Below, piece by piece: positions 33,155 through 42,337 of a stretch of 64,000 nucleotides of DNA. Both the position numbers and the translations under genes were made by a program. The notes under the pieces are model-generated. The model saw nothing but the letters and a program-made list of their open reading frames with translations, was not told the origin of the DNA and made no database searches. The stretch is from Nitrospinota bacterium (GTDB lineage: Bacteria > Nitrospinota_A > UBA7883 > JACRLM01), in assembly GCA_016208975.1 (NCBI GenBank), contig JACQXA010000004.1, positions 1,861,015-1,925,014 of the forward strand. Direction: 5' to 3'. Every line of letters begins with the position of its first letter. Position 1 is the first letter of the stretch.

Positions 33155-33886
33155 TTACATCCCGCCGGTAGCCGGGGCGGCGGCTGGGGCGGCCTTGGCG
33201 CCCGACTCTATCCGCCGCGCCGTGTCGTTCAGGAAATCGGCGGTCAGATAGTCCGGAAATTCGGTTTTCAGCCGGTTGATGGCCTTTACGGCTTCATCTT
33301 TCTTTCCGGCGGAGGCCAGGCTTAAGGCCATGCTCAATAGCGCGTCCTGTTTGGGGTAATAACTGGAATTATCCACAAGCTCCTTGAACCTGGCCGATGC
33401 TTCATCCGGTTTTCCCGAAAGCTCCAGCGCGTTTCCCTCCCCGGCGGTGGCAAGTTCATATATGAGCGACCCCTTCCCGGCGTCACCCTTGGCGGCCCTG
33501 TAGGCTTCCAGCGCCCCCTGGAAATCGTTTTTCCTCATGTGCAACGCCGCCAGCTCCAGCCTGCCCTGGGCCAGCGTCTGGCTGGATCCGCCTTTTTCCA
33601 GCATGGCTTTCAGGGCGGTTATCCCCTTGTCGGCCTGGGCCATGGAGGCCCCCTCCAGCGGAACGGTTTTAACGGCGTTATAGAGCCTCGCCTGGGCGTC
33701 CATAGACTGGGAGCCAAGATATGTCCATACCCCGTAAACCGCCGCCATGGCCACAGCCAGCCCGCCTAGCCCGATGGCCGCTTTCTCCCAGTTTTCCTTT
33801 AAGTAGTCTAATAAAGAGGCTGGCTGGCCGATAATATCCGCCGCGCCTTCTTCTTTTTTCCTTACTATCTTGTTATAGCGTGCCAT
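33155..33886 (-). CDS. Membrane-anchored TPR protein (YfgM/BamD-like layout)
   Basis: A 243-residue protein with a basic, cytoplasmic N-terminus, one transmembrane helix (about 37-55: AAIGLGGLAVAMAAVYGVWTYLG) and a periplasmic region of TPR-like helix pairs (ITALKAMLEKGGSSQTLAQG, LAALHMRKNDFQGALEAY, NALELSGKPDEASARFKEL, SMALSLASAGKKDEAVKAI). This is the layout of YfgM-family proteins, which help outer-membrane and periplasmic protein folding near the Sec translocon. It precedes cvpA on the same strand. Assignment is by architecture only. Confidence 0.75.
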   Translation of the reverse strand: MARYNKIVRKKEEGAADIIGQPASLLDYLKENWEKAAIGLGGLAVAMAAVYGVWTYLGSQSMDAQARLYNAVKTVPLEGASMAQADKGITALKAMLEKGGSSQTLAQGRLELAALHMRKNDFQGALEAYRAAKGDAGKGSLIYELATAGEGNALELSGKPDEASARFKELVDNSSYYPKQDALLSMALSLASAGKKDEAVKAINRLKTEFPDYLTADFLNDTARRIESGAKAAPAAAPATGGM

Positions 33887-33941
33887 TGCGTCTCCGATTC
33901 TTTATTGCTCCAGCGGCCCATTAGCGCGCCAGCGCCCGTGG

Positions 33942-33967
33942 AATCCCCCGTTTTTTAGTGGGGGTTA
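33942..33967 (-). terminator. Hairpin after the carbonic anhydrase-like gene
   Basis: CCCCC (33945-33949) and GGGGG (33960-33964), extended by AA/TT, with a T-rich loop. There is no T run after the stem on the minus strand, so termination is doubtful. Confidence 0.35.
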
Positions 33968-34001
33968 TTATACACGAAACCCATTTCCTGAGGAGGAGCG
34001 G

Positions 34002-34508
34002 CTACATGTAGTCCAGCCGGTATTTCACATAATTACTCGAGGATATTTTCAGGAAGGCCACTTCCTCTTCGGTGAGTTTGCGTTTGGGCCTGGCCGGGGC
34101 GCCCATCATAAGCGTGCCTTCCTCCACCACCGTGCGTTCCGTCACAATGGCGCCCGCCGCAATGATAACGTTGGGTTTTAATACCGCCCCGTCCATCACT
34201 ATGGCGCCCATGCCTATCAGGGCCGGGCCTTCGATTACGCACCCGTGCAAGGTCACCGAATGCCCAACGGTGATGTCGTCTCCCAGAATGAGCGGATAAG
34301 AAGGTTGCCGGGTGACGTGGAGTACGGAGTTGTCCTGCACGTTGGTCCTGGCGCCTATCATGATATGGTTCACGTCGCCCCGGATAACCACGTTGGGCCA
34401 CACGGAGGATTCGGGCCCCATGGCCACATCGCCTATCACCTGGGCCGTCTCGTCGATGTATGCGGACCCGTCAATCTTGGGTAGAATTCCTTTAAACGGC
34501 CTGATCAA
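34002..34508 (-). CDS. Gamma-carbonic anhydrase family protein
   Basis: A 168-residue left-handed beta-helix protein with hexapeptide repeats (VIGDVAMGPESSVWPNVVIRGD, ILGDDITVGHSVTLHGC, IGMGAIVMDGAVL, ...). The three metal-binding His of the family are present: His64 (NSVLH), His83 (VGHS) and His88 (TLHGC). Members of the YrdA/PaaY type bind zinc or iron and may hydrate CO2. Length is normal for the short forms. It is divergent from lpdA. Catalytic activity is unproven for many members, so this is a family-level call. Confidence 0.9.
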   Translation of the reverse strand: MIRPFKGILPKIDGSAYIDETAQVIGDVAMGPESSVWPNVVIRGDVNHIMIGARTNVQDNSVLHVTRQPSYPLILGDDITVGHSVTLHGCVIEGPALIGMGAIVMDGAVLKPNVIIAAGAIVTERTVVEEGTLMMGAPARPKRKLTEEEVAFLKISSSNYVKYRLDYM

Positions 34509-34588
34509 GGGGCAAACTCCTTATAGGTTCATGTTATAAAATCCAATCTATCTTATAATAAGTCGCAAAAAAGAGCGCGGGGAGCTAT

Positions 34589-35953
34589 ATGGAACGGTTC
34601 GATGTGGTGGTGATAGGCGGTGGGGCCGGAGGTTATTCAACGGCTGTCACCGCGGCCGGGCTGGGTCTTTCAACGGCGCTCATCGAAATCGGGGACATAG
34701 GTGGCGCCTGCCTGAACCGGGGATGTGTCCCGGCCAAGGCATGGATATCCTCCGCGGAAACGGTGGACATGGCCGCGCATATGGCCACGCTCACCCGGGA
34801 GCCGCTGGCCTTCTCGCCGGATTTCGGGCTGGCCGCCGAAAAGCAAAGGGCCATAGTGGCCCAGTTCAAAAAATCGCTGGAAACACTTATCGTCAAAAAA
34901 GGGGTGCAAATCATTTTGGGCCGGGCGCGGTTCCAGGCTCCGGGCGAAATTTCCGTGGAGACCGCCGAGGGGCCACGCGCTTTAGGGTATAGATACGCGG
35001 TAATAGCCACCGGCTCGGCGCCTGCCCGTCTTTTCAACCTGAGCGAAAATGCGGCCCTCACCAGCGACACCATATTCAACCTGAGCGCCCCGCCCAAGTC
35101 GCTTCTCATCGTGGGGGGTGGCGCCATCGGTTGCGAGTTCGCCGGGGCCATGAGCCGGTTCGGCGTGGAGGTTACGGTGGTGGAGCTTCTGCCAAGGCTT
35201 CTGCCTACGGAGGATTTCGAGGTTTCGGCCACGCTGGAGCGGGAGTTCAAGAAAAGGAAAATAAAGGTTGTGACCGGAACCCGCATAGAGGAGATAGCCG
35301 AGGCCGATGGCGGCGTAACAGCCACGCTGGCGGGCGGGGTCAGGCTTTCGGCGGAGAAGGTTTTAATTTCGGTGGGGCGCCGGTTTGTGACCGAAGGATT
35401 GGGGCTGGAGAACGTGGGAGTGACCCTGGGGGCCCGGGGGGAGATAGACACCGATGGCCAGATGCGCACATCCGCGCGGAACATCTTCGCCGTCGGCGAC
35501 GTGGCCGGTAAACACCTGCTGGCATATACCGCCTACGCCGAGGGAAGGCGGGTGGCGGAAATCATCGGCGGGGTGGATAGCCCGGCCAGTAACACGCCTG
35601 TTCCCAACACCATTTTTACTATTCCTGAAATCGGCTCCGTTGGTGTGACTGAGGGCTCAGCGCCTGAGGGCTACGTTAAAGGGACATTCATGTTCCGCGC
35701 CTTGGCCCGCGCCCATGCCGCCGGGGAGATAGCAGGATTCGTAAAAGTGGTTTCTGACGGGGCCAGCGGCAGGATACTGGGGGTTCACATTATCGGCCCC
35801 CGGGCCACGGACCTGATACACATCGCCGCCGTGGCCATGGCCGCTCAAATGACCGTAAAACAATTGGGGGAGGTGATATTCTCCCACCCCACATTCTCCG
35901 AAGCCCTGCTGGAGGCTGTCCACGACACCCACGGCGCTTCCATCCACAAGTGA
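34589..35953 (+). CDS. lpdA: Dihydrolipoyl dehydrogenase family flavoprotein
   Basis: A 454-residue FAD-dependent disulfide oxidoreductase that reoxidises dihydrolipoamide. FAD-binding VVIGGGAGGYSTAV at the N-terminus, redox-active disulfide in GGACLNRGCVPAKAW (Cys-x4-Cys), NAD-binding LLIVGGGAIGCEFAG, the ATG motif VIATGSAPARL, and the C-terminal catalytic HPTFSEALLEAVHD with the His-Glu dyad. GGGGAGCT precedes the ATG. No lipoate-dependent complex genes are beside it; it precedes a ParA gene by 10 nt. A soluble pyridine-nucleotide transhydrogenase or mercuric-type enzyme is excluded by the C-terminal motif. Confidence 0.88.
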   Translation: MERFDVVVIGGGAGGYSTAVTAAGLGLSTALIEIGDIGGACLNRGCVPAKAWISSAETVDMAAHMATLTREPLAFSPDFGLAAEKQRAIVAQFKKSLETLIVKKGVQIILGRARFQAPGEISVETAEGPRALGYRYAVIATGSAPARLFNLSENAALTSDTIFNLSAPPKSLLIVGGGAIGCEFAGAMSRFGVEVTVVELLPRLLPTEDFEVSATLEREFKKRKIKVVTGTRIEEIAEADGGVTATLAGGVRLSAEKVLISVGRRFVTEGLGLENVGVTLGARGEIDTDGQMRTSARNIFAVGDVAGKHLLAYTAYAEGRRVAEIIGGVDSPASNTPVPNTIFTIPEIGSVGVTEGSAPEGYVKGTFMFRALARAHAAGEIAGFVKVVSDGASGRILGVHIIGPRATDLIHIAAVAMAAQMTVKQLGEVIFSHPTFSEALLEAVHDTHGASIHK

Positions 35954-35963
35954 ACCATAAGGC

Positions 35964-36734
35964 ATGCCGCGCGGAACACGAAAACTGGCTATAGTAAACC
36001 GCAAGGGCGGATCAGGCAAGACCACCACGGCGGTTAGCCTGTCGGCGGGGCTTGCCATGCGCGGGGAGCGGACGCTTCTTGTGGATATGGACCCGCAGGC
36101 CAACGCCTCCATATCCCTTGGAGTGGACGGGGCCGTGGCCCCTCTAACCATATACGAGCTACTTTTGGGGGTGGAGACCGACGCGCGCAAGGGGGTTATC
36201 CGCTCCGCAGTGGACAGGCTTCATTTGATTCCTTCGGCCCCCCGGCTTTGCGGCGCCGAGATAGAGCTTGCAGATCTGCCCGGGCGGGAACTGAGGCTTA
36301 GGGATGTCCTGGCGCCATTCTCCGGCGAATATGATTATATTGTGGTGGACTGCCCTGTGGCTTTCGGCATACTGACATTAAACGCCCTGGTAGCCTGCGA
36401 TGAGGCCCTGGCCCCGGTGCAGACACATCATCTTTCGCTGGTGGCCATCCGGCAGTTGAGGGACATTGTGAGGAAGGTAAACCAAAAGCTCAACCCGGCT
36501 CTGAAGATCGTGGGGCTTGTGCCCACGATGATAGACCGGCGGATGAAGATAAGCCAGGAGCTTGTGGAGGAGATGGAGAAAGAGTACGGCCGAAACCTTC
36601 TGCGCCCCAGCATAAGGCTGGACGCCAAGCTGGCCGAAGCCCCGGCCCGCGGGAAGCCAATCCAGGTTTACGCCCCCAAATCCAACGGCGCTTACGATTA
36701 CACGGTGCTCACCGATGACATACGCCTCATGTGA
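35964..36734 (+). CDS. ParA/MinD-family ATPase
   Basis: A 256-residue dimerising ATPase that moves or positions cargo on the nucleoid. The deviant Walker A motif is NRKGGSGKTTTAV (residues about 11-24), with LLVDMDPQANAS, IVVDCPVAFG and VGLVPTMID following. There is no long N-terminal DNA-binding domain, so it is the small orphan type. The start overlaps closely with lpdA (10 nt). It is followed after 27 nt by a coiled-coil/TPR gene with a ParB-like N-terminal motif and no ParB, so cargo positioning is more likely than chromosome partition. Confidence 0.9.
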   Translation: MPRGTRKLAIVNRKGGSGKTTTAVSLSAGLAMRGERTLLVDMDPQANASISLGVDGAVAPLTIYELLLGVETDARKGVIRSAVDRLHLIPSAPRLCGAEIELADLPGRELRLRDVLAPFSGEYDYIVVDCPVAFGILTLNALVACDEALAPVQTHHLSLVAIRQLRDIVRKVNQKLNPALKIVGLVPTMIDRRMKISQELVEEMEKEYGRNLLRPSIRLDAKLAEAPARGKPIQVYAPKSNGAYDYTVLTDDIRLM

Positions 36735-36761
36735 CAATAGCGTCCCGCATAAGGGGGCGCT

Positions 36762-37301
36762 GTGAAAAGCCTGCCTATCCGCGGGATGGGGCTGGACGCG
36801 GTGATAAAAGACACCCTGGCGGATCCGCCAGCGCCCCAGCCCGACCCGGAAGTAACGGCGCGGCTCAAAGCGGCGCTGGAGAAAGAAAGTTCCGCCCTGG
36901 CGGAGACGCAGGAACTTCTCCGGCTCCGGAACGCGGCGCTGTTGGAGATGGATGGAGAAAAGGCCCGGCTGGCCTCGGAGCGGGACCGATTGGAAAAGGA
37001 ACTGGCGGAATGGGTTCCGGGCGGCGCCGGGCGGGAGCTTCTTCTTGCGGCTTTGAAGGAGCGGGCGGAAACTTTCGGCCGCGCCGGGAACCTGCTGGAC
37101 GCCTTTCACCTTTACAGGCGCGCCCTGCGCCTGAACCCGTTGGACACCGGCCTGCTATACGAGATAGCCACCATTTACTACAGCGCGGGGTTATATCATC
37201 CGTCAGCCGAATGTTTGAGGGCCATCGTGGAGCTTGCGCCGGGGCATGAGCGGGCCGCCGAAAACCTGAAGGCTCTTGAGGAAGAACTTCGTGAATCTTG
37301 A
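36762..37301 (+). CDS. Coiled-coil/TPR protein, possible ParA partner
   Basis: A 179-residue protein starting at GTG. Residues 1-17 (MKSLPIRGMGLDAVIKD) resemble the N-terminus of ParB (RGLGRGLDALI), the segment that stimulates ParA ATPase. Residues 27-85 are a charged helical region likely to form a coiled coil (ARLKAALEKES, RLASERDRLEKELAEW). Residues 95-170 hold TPR-like helix pairs (AGNLLDAFHLYRRALRLNP, SAGLYHPSAECLRAIVELAP). It has no ParB helix-turn-helix. It follows the ParA gene by 27 nt and precedes a receiver-kinase gene. A role as an adaptor between ParA and a cargo is inference from the N-terminal match and gene order. Confidence 0.6.
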   Translation: MKSLPIRGMGLDAVIKDTLADPPAPQPDPEVTARLKAALEKESSALAETQELLRLRNAALLEMDGEKARLASERDRLEKELAEWVPGGAGRELLLAALKERAETFGRAGNLLDAFHLYRRALRLNPLDTGLLYEIATIYYSAGLYHPSAECLRAIVELAPGHERAAENLKALEEELRES

Positions 37302-37385
37302 AAAGGGCTGGTAGAATAAGATATTTTAATGCGATATTCATCCGGGGGGAAAACAGGTGGTTACCCCGCCTGCTAGGAGAATCCT

Positions 37386-38660
37386 TTGCTAGTTGAAAAC
37401 GTTTCCAGCGCCTTTTCCGGCCAGCCTCCGCCAGCCACCCGTACAATTTTGATAGTGGACGATGAACGCGAGATCTCGGCCCTCCTCGTGCGCGTTCTAG
37501 ACAAACAGGGGCACAAGGCTATTTCCAGCGCCGATGGAAGCGAGGCGTTTGAGCTGGTGAAAAAGGGGGGGGTGGACCTGCTTATCACCGACCTGAAGAT
37601 GCCCGGCATGAGCGGGATAGAGCTTATCCGCGCAGTCCGCCAGATAAACAAGGAGCTGGAGATAATCGTCATCACCGGTTTCGGCTCCATGGAGATATTC
37701 ATAGACGCCATCCGGGAAGGGGCTTCCGATTTCATCGTAAAGCCCATAGACAGGGACCAGTTCCTCCATGCTGTAAACAGGGCGCTGGAGAAGAAATCGC
37801 TGTCCGAAAGCCTCCTGACCCGCACCCAGCAGTTGCTCCAGGCCGAAAAAATGGCCACGGTGGGCGTGCTGTCCACCGGCATAGCCCATGAAATAAACAA
37901 CCCCACCACTTTTATCCGCACCAACCTCCAGTTGATGCGCGAATATATAAAGCGCCTCGCCCCCAGGATGGAAAACCTGAACGACCCCAAGAACCAGGAC
38001 TCGCTGAGGAACATCCTCCTCAAGGAGTTCCCGGAGATGATAGACGAGGCGCTGAAGGGCACCGACCGCGTGCAGAAGATCGTGGCCGGGATAAAACATT
38101 ACGCCCACATGAGCGACGAGGGGGGTGGGGAGAATGTGGACATCCGGGAGGTGATAACCCAGGCGGTGAACCTGGTGCGCGCCAAGCTCCGCAAGAACAT
38201 CACCATCACCGAAAATTACCTGAACATAAAAGAGATCAAGGGGCATTTCTCCAAGCTGGAGCAGGTGTTCGTGAACCTGCTGGTAAACGCCGGTGACGCA
38301 ATAAACGACAAGATCATGCAACGCCGGAGCATTGGCGACAACGATTTTATGGGGATAATAGACGTTTCGGCCACCATTATAGATGGGGATGAGGCGGATG
38401 GCGTCAAGTCGCCCGAGTACCTGATACTTACTTTCTACGACAACGGGAAAGGCATTTCCGACGAGAAGCTTTCAAGGGTGTTCGATCCGTTCTTCACCAC
38501 CAAGCCGGTGGGTGTTGGCACCGGTCTCGGCCTGTACATCTGTTACGAGATAATAAAACAGCATGGCGGGGAGATAACGGTGCAAAGTGAAGAGGGTGAG
38601 GGCACCGCGTTCATAATAAAATTGCCTGTGGAAGGCGCCGCGCCCAAAGGCCGTGGATAA
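37386..38660 (+). CDS. Receiver-histidine kinase (REC-HisKA-HATPase)
   Basis: A 424-residue soluble sensor kinase without membrane or PAS domains. Receiver at 20-135 (LIVDDEREIS, phospho-acceptor in LLITDLKMPGMSG, VITGFG, IVKPIDR), then HisKA with the phosphorylated His in GIAHEINNPTTF (about 172-176), and HATPase (about 275-415: VFVNLLVNAGDAIN N-box, YDNGKGISDEKL, FDPFFTTKPVGVGTGLGLYI, GGEITVQSEEGEGTAF). The TTG start has TAGGAGAAT upstream. Input must come by phosphorelay through the N-terminal receiver. It lies directly before a diguanylate cyclase gene with two receivers, a plausible downstream partner. Confidence 0.93.
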   Translation: MLVENVSSAFSGQPPPATRTILIVDDEREISALLVRVLDKQGHKAISSADGSEAFELVKKGGVDLLITDLKMPGMSGIELIRAVRQINKELEIIVITGFGSMEIFIDAIREGASDFIVKPIDRDQFLHAVNRALEKKSLSESLLTRTQQLLQAEKMATVGVLSTGIAHEINNPTTFIRTNLQLMREYIKRLAPRMENLNDPKNQDSLRNILLKEFPEMIDEALKGTDRVQKIVAGIKHYAHMSDEGGGENVDIREVITQAVNLVRAKLRKNITITENYLNIKEIKGHFSKLEQVFVNLLVNAGDAINDKIMQRRSIGDNDFMGIIDVSATIIDGDEADGVKSPEYLILTFYDNGKGISDEKLSRVFDPFFTTKPVGVGTGLGLYICYEIIKQHGGEITVQSEEGEGTAFIIKLPVEGAAPKGRG

Positions 38661-38673
38661 AAAATAGACGGCT

Positions 38674-38697
38674 ATCGGCCGGCCCCGATGTTTTTTT
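38674..38697 (+). terminator. Weak terminator-like hairpin after the kinase gene
   Basis: ATCGG (38674-38678) and CCGAT (38685-38689) with a 6-nt loop, followed by G and seven T. The stem is short, so read-through into the cyclase gene is possible. Confidence 0.45.
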
Positions 38698-38715
38698 CAA
38701 TGATTGTGTGGTCTT

Positions 38716-40026
38716 GTGAAATCAAAACGTATTCTTCTTGCCATCGAGAATCCCCATGCGCTCAGCGCGTCGGCGGAGGCTATCCGCAAGGCGGGGCACA
38801 CGGTTACCCTTTCCAGGAGCGCCCGGGAGGCGTTAAGCCACGCCGGTAAAGGCCAGTTCGACCTTGCGGTGATAGATTGCGCCCTGCCGGAGATGGACGG
38901 GGTTTCATTCACCCACATCCTCAAGGCCGCCGAGAACACCAGAAACCTTCCGGTGGCGCTAATCTGCCTGGCCGGTGACGAAAGCACCCGCAAGGAGGGG
39001 CTGGAAGCGGGCGTTTCGGCCTTTCTGGAGAAACCGGTGGATGAGCGGGAATTGCTGAAAGTGGTGGGCGCGCCCCCCTCGGAACTAATGGCGGCGGAGC
39101 CGCCTCCAGGCAAGATCATGGTGGTGGAGGACAGCCCCATAATATGCAAGGCGTATAAGATTATTCTCGAAAAGTACGGGTACGATTATCACATCCAGCA
39201 GGACTCCAATGCCGCCATCGAGGCCATAAGGAGTTACATGCCCGACCTTATTTTGATGGACGCCAACATGCCGGGGCTGGACGGGTATGACCTGACCAAG
39301 ATGATAAAGGCCGAACCCGCCCTGGAGAGCATCCGCATCATCATGGTCACGGCGGACACGAAGAAGCAAAGCATTCTTAAGGCGCTGGAAGCCGGGGTTG
39401 TGGATTTCCTCACCAAACCTTTCGACGAAGAGGTCCTGCTGGCGCGCATGCGGACACATCTCAACAATAAGCGGCTTTTCGACGACCTGGCCGCCGCGTA
39501 CCACGAGCTTAAGACACTCAAGGACAAGCTGGAACTGCTCTCCATCACCGATGGGCTCACAGGCCTGTTCAACCACCGGCATTTTCATGAGAGGCTGGTG
39601 GCGGAGTTGGGCATATGCTCCACAGGCGGCGCGCCGGTATCCCTGATCTTGTTCGACATCGACCATTTCAAGAAGTTCAACGACACTTACGGCCACAAAG
39701 CGGGGGACGCTGTCCTTCGCGCCGTCGCCGATGTTATCCGGGATGTGGCCGGGGAGAAAGGAATAGCCGCAAGGTATGGCGGTGAGGAGTTCGCCATCAT
39801 CCTTCCGGGGGCCACCGTGGAGAAAGCCGCTCCAGTGGCCGAAACCCTTAGGGAGAAAACCCAGGCGCGCCAGGTGGAGTTCAACGGCGCCACACTGACA
39901 GTCACCATAAGCCTTGGCGTGGCCATGTGGGATGGCAAAATGGCGGATAACCGGTTTATCGAGCTTGCGGACAAGGCGCTGTATAAAAGCAAGGAAGAGG
40001 GCAGAAACCGGGTGACCATTGCCTGA
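38716..40026 (+). CDS. PleD-like diguanylate cyclase (REC-REC-GGDEF)
   Basis: A 436-residue cyclase that makes cyclic-di-GMP from two GTP. Two receivers: first with Asp in VIDCALPEMDG (about 60-70), second with VVEDSPI, Asp in LILMDANMPGLDG and FLTKPFD. The GGDEF domain (about 275-436) has LTGLFNHRHFHERL, LILFDIDHFKKFNDTYGHKAGD, and the active site RYGGEEFAIILPG. The product-inhibition I-site RxxD, expected five residues before GGEEF, is GEKG instead, so feedback inhibition is unlikely. A TTG at 38704 would add four residues; GTG at 38716 is preferred. Phosphorylation of the receivers would drive dimerisation, as in PleD. The preceding kinase is a probable partner. Confidence 0.93.
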   Translation: MKSKRILLAIENPHALSASAEAIRKAGHTVTLSRSAREALSHAGKGQFDLAVIDCALPEMDGVSFTHILKAAENTRNLPVALICLAGDESTRKEGLEAGVSAFLEKPVDERELLKVVGAPPSELMAAEPPPGKIMVVEDSPIICKAYKIILEKYGYDYHIQQDSNAAIEAIRSYMPDLILMDANMPGLDGYDLTKMIKAEPALESIRIIMVTADTKKQSILKALEAGVVDFLTKPFDEEVLLARMRTHLNNKRLFDDLAAAYHELKTLKDKLELLSITDGLTGLFNHRHFHERLVAELGICSTGGAPVSLILFDIDHFKKFNDTYGHKAGDAVLRAVADVIRDVAGEKGIAARYGGEEFAIILPGATVEKAAPVAETLREKTQARQVEFNGATLTVTISLGVAMWDGKMADNRFIELADKALYKSKEEGRNRVTIA

Positions 40027-40136
40027 AGCCTCCGGCGTTTTGTTTTTCCCCCGTGACAAACCCGATTTTTCTTTGTTAAACTTGCCGAGCCGTAACTGTC
40101 CCTATTTATAACCTCATAACTTTTGGTCTATAGTAT

Positions 40137-42185
40137 ATGGAAAAACAAGCTGTAAGCGCTGTCCCGTCGTACGATCCCGACCAGGTTGTTTATGCCGCCC
40201 TGGGCGCCGGGGTCCTGGCCGTGTTGTATGCGGTATTCCTGACCATACGCATATTGCGGAGGCCGGAGGGTTCGGAGAAGATGGTCTCCATCTCCACCGC
40301 CATCCGCCAGGGAGCCGAGGCGTACCTAAACCGCCAGTCGAAAGTGATTGCCATATTCGCCGTGCTTATCTTCGGCCTGCTGGTTACCAAGTCCAGCGCC
40401 GCCCACGGTTTCGGGTTCATGGCCGGGGCCATCCTTTCAGGCCTGGCCGGTTACATAGGGATGATGGTTTCGGTGCGCTCAAACGTGCGCACAGCCGAGG
40501 CGGCCCGCAACGGGCTGGAGGACGCGCTGGACGTGGCGTTCAAAGGCGGCTCGGTGACGGGCCTTATGGTGGTGGGCCTTTCGCTCATCGGCGTGTCGCT
40601 TACATACTATTTCACCCGGGACCCGATGGCCACAATCGGCTTTGGTTTTGGGGCAAGCTTAATCTCCCTCTTCGCCCGCGTGGGTGGAGGCATTTTCACC
40701 AAAGCCGCCGACGTGGGGGCCGACCTGGTGGGAAAAGTTGAGGCGGGCATCCCGGAGGATGATCCAAGAAACCCCGCCGTGATAGCCGACAACGTGGGTG
40801 ACAACGTGGGCGACTGCGCCGGCATGGGCGCCGACCTGTTCGAGACCTACGCGGTCACCCTCATCGCCGCCATGATACTGGCTGGGGCTTCCGCCGCGGT
40901 GCAGGAGGTTTACGGGCTGAACGCCGTCCTCTATCCGCTGGCCCTGGGCTCGGCGGCTATCGTGGCCACCATACTGGGCACGTTTTTCATTAAACTTGGG
41001 CCGGACAAGTCCATAACCATGGCCCTTTACAAAGGCCAGATAGCCACGGGGCTTATATCCGCGGCGGCTTTTTATGTAATCACCAACCACATGATGCACG
41101 GGGACATTAACCTGTTCATCACCTCGATTATCGGGCTTTTTGTGACACTGGCCATCACCGTGTCCACGGAGTACTACACCTCCACCAAGTTCCATCCGGT
41201 CAAGGCGGTATCCAAATCCTGCGAGACCGGCGCGGCCACCAACATCATCATGGGCGTGGCCATGGGGCTGGAATCCTCCACGCCGGTGATCCTTATAATC
41301 ATAACCTCCATGGCGGGATCTTACGCGCTGGCCGGGATATACGGCATAGCCATAGCGGCGGTGTCCATGCTCTCCACCACGGGCATGGTTATAGCCATGG
41401 ACAGCTACGGGCCAATCACCGACAACGCCGGTGGCATAGCCGAAATGAGCGGCCTGCCCAAAGAGGTTCGCAACATTACCGACGAGCTGGACGCGGTGGG
41501 CAACACCACCAAGGCGGTAACCAAGGGATACGCCATCGGCTCCGCGGCGCTGGCGGCGGTGGTGCTGTTCCAGGCTTATTCCGACGAGATAAGCCGCGCC
41601 GCCCAGAAAACCATTCCTTTCGCCATTACGGACGTTTCGCTGATGATAGGCCTTTTCATCGGCGCGGCCCTGCCGTACTTCTTCTCGGCTCACTGCATGG
41701 AAGCCGTGGGGCGCGCCGCTTTCGCGGTGGTGACGGAGGTGAGGTTCCAGTTCCAGGAGATCAAGGGGATCATGTCCGGCGAAGCCCAGCCGGACTACGC
41801 CGAGTGCGTGGACATCGTGACCCAGGCGGCGTTGAAGGAGATGATAATCCCGGGCCTGACGGCCGTGCTATCCCCCATAATTGTGGGATATGTTTTCGGG
41901 CCTGTGGCCTTGGCCGGATTATTGGCTGGCGTCATTGTGTCCGGCCTGTTGATGGCCTTATTCATGTGCAACGGCGGCGCCACCTGGGACAACGCCAAGA
42001 AGCACATCGAAATGGGGCATCACGGCGGTAAAGGCTCCGACGCCCACAAGGCGGCGGTGGTGGGCGATACCGTGGGTGACCCGTTCAAGGACACCGCCGG
42101 TCCGGCGCTCAACGCGCTCATCAAGGTTATAAACACCATAGCCCTTATCATCGCGCCGCATATAGCTACAATAACCCTTCTTTAA
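40137..42185 (+). CDS. hppA: Membrane proton-pumping pyrophosphatase, K+-independent type
   Basis: A 682-residue integral membrane enzyme (about 16 helices) that couples pyrophosphate hydrolysis to ion pumping. The catalytic segment is [20 protein letters not shown] with [20 protein letters not shown], and a second cluster [17 protein letters not shown]...[16 protein letters not shown]. The Lys in GNTTKA and the Thr three residues later are the pair found in K+-independent H+-PPases (K+-dependent ones have Ala and Gly/Ala). The C-terminal [17 protein letters not shown] is conserved. The ATG at 40137 lacks a clear ribosome site. The enzyme recovers energy from biosynthetic pyrophosphate. Its own terminator follows. 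Confidence 0.95.
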   Translation: MEKQAVSAVPSYDPDQVVYAALGAGVLAVLYAVFLTIRILRRPEGSEKMVSISTAIRQGAEAYLNRQSKVIAIFAVLIFGLLVTKSSAAHGFGFMAGAILSGLAGYIGMMVSVRSNVRTAEAARNGLEDALDVAFKGGSVTGLMVVGLSLIGVSLTYYFTRDPMATIGFGFGASLISLFARVGGGIFTKAADVGADLVGKVEAGIPEDDPRNPAVIADNVGDNVGDCAGMGADLFETYAVTLIAAMILAGASAAVQEVYGLNAVLYPLALGSAAIVATILGTFFIKLGPDKSITMALYKGQIATGLISAAAFYVITNHMMHGDINLFITSIIGLFVTLAITVSTEYYTSTKFHPVKAVSKSCETGAATNIIMGVAMGLESSTPVILIIITSMAGSYALAGIYGIAIAAVSMLSTTGMVIAMDSYGPITDNAGGIAEMSGLPKEVRNITDELDAVGNTTKAVTKGYAIGSAALAAVVLFQAYSDEISRAAQKTIPFAITDVSLMIGLFIGAALPYFFSAHCMEAVGRAAFAVVTEVRFQFQEIKGIMSGEAQPDYAECVDIVTQAALKEMIIPGLTAVLSPIIVGYVFGPVALAGLLAGVIVSGLLMALFMCNGGATWDNAKKHIEMGHHGGKGSDAHKAAVVGDTVGDPFKDTAGPALNALIKVINTIALIIAPHIATITLL

Positions 42186-42214
42186 CAAAAGAAGCGCTAT
42201 TAGCCTTTAATGAT

Positions 42215-42244
42215 GGGGCGCGGACTGCGGTTCGCGCCCCTTTT
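42215..42244 (+). terminator. Terminator after hppA
   Basis: GGGGCGCG (42215-42222) pairs with CGCGCCCC (42233-42240); loop of 10 nt; then TTTTCATTT. Confidence 0.85.
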
Positions 42245-42337
42245 CATTTGGCCGGGCCCGCGCTTGACAGCAGGGCATTCCGAGACGATTCTAAGCTTAT
42301 GAAGTAGTTGGGGCGGCCTTACGCGTTTACAAAACCT

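Noticed and set aside
40659-41693. 344-codon open frame on the minus strand
   Set aside because: Antisense to the hppA catalytic core; low-complexity Gly/Arg/His translation without motif.
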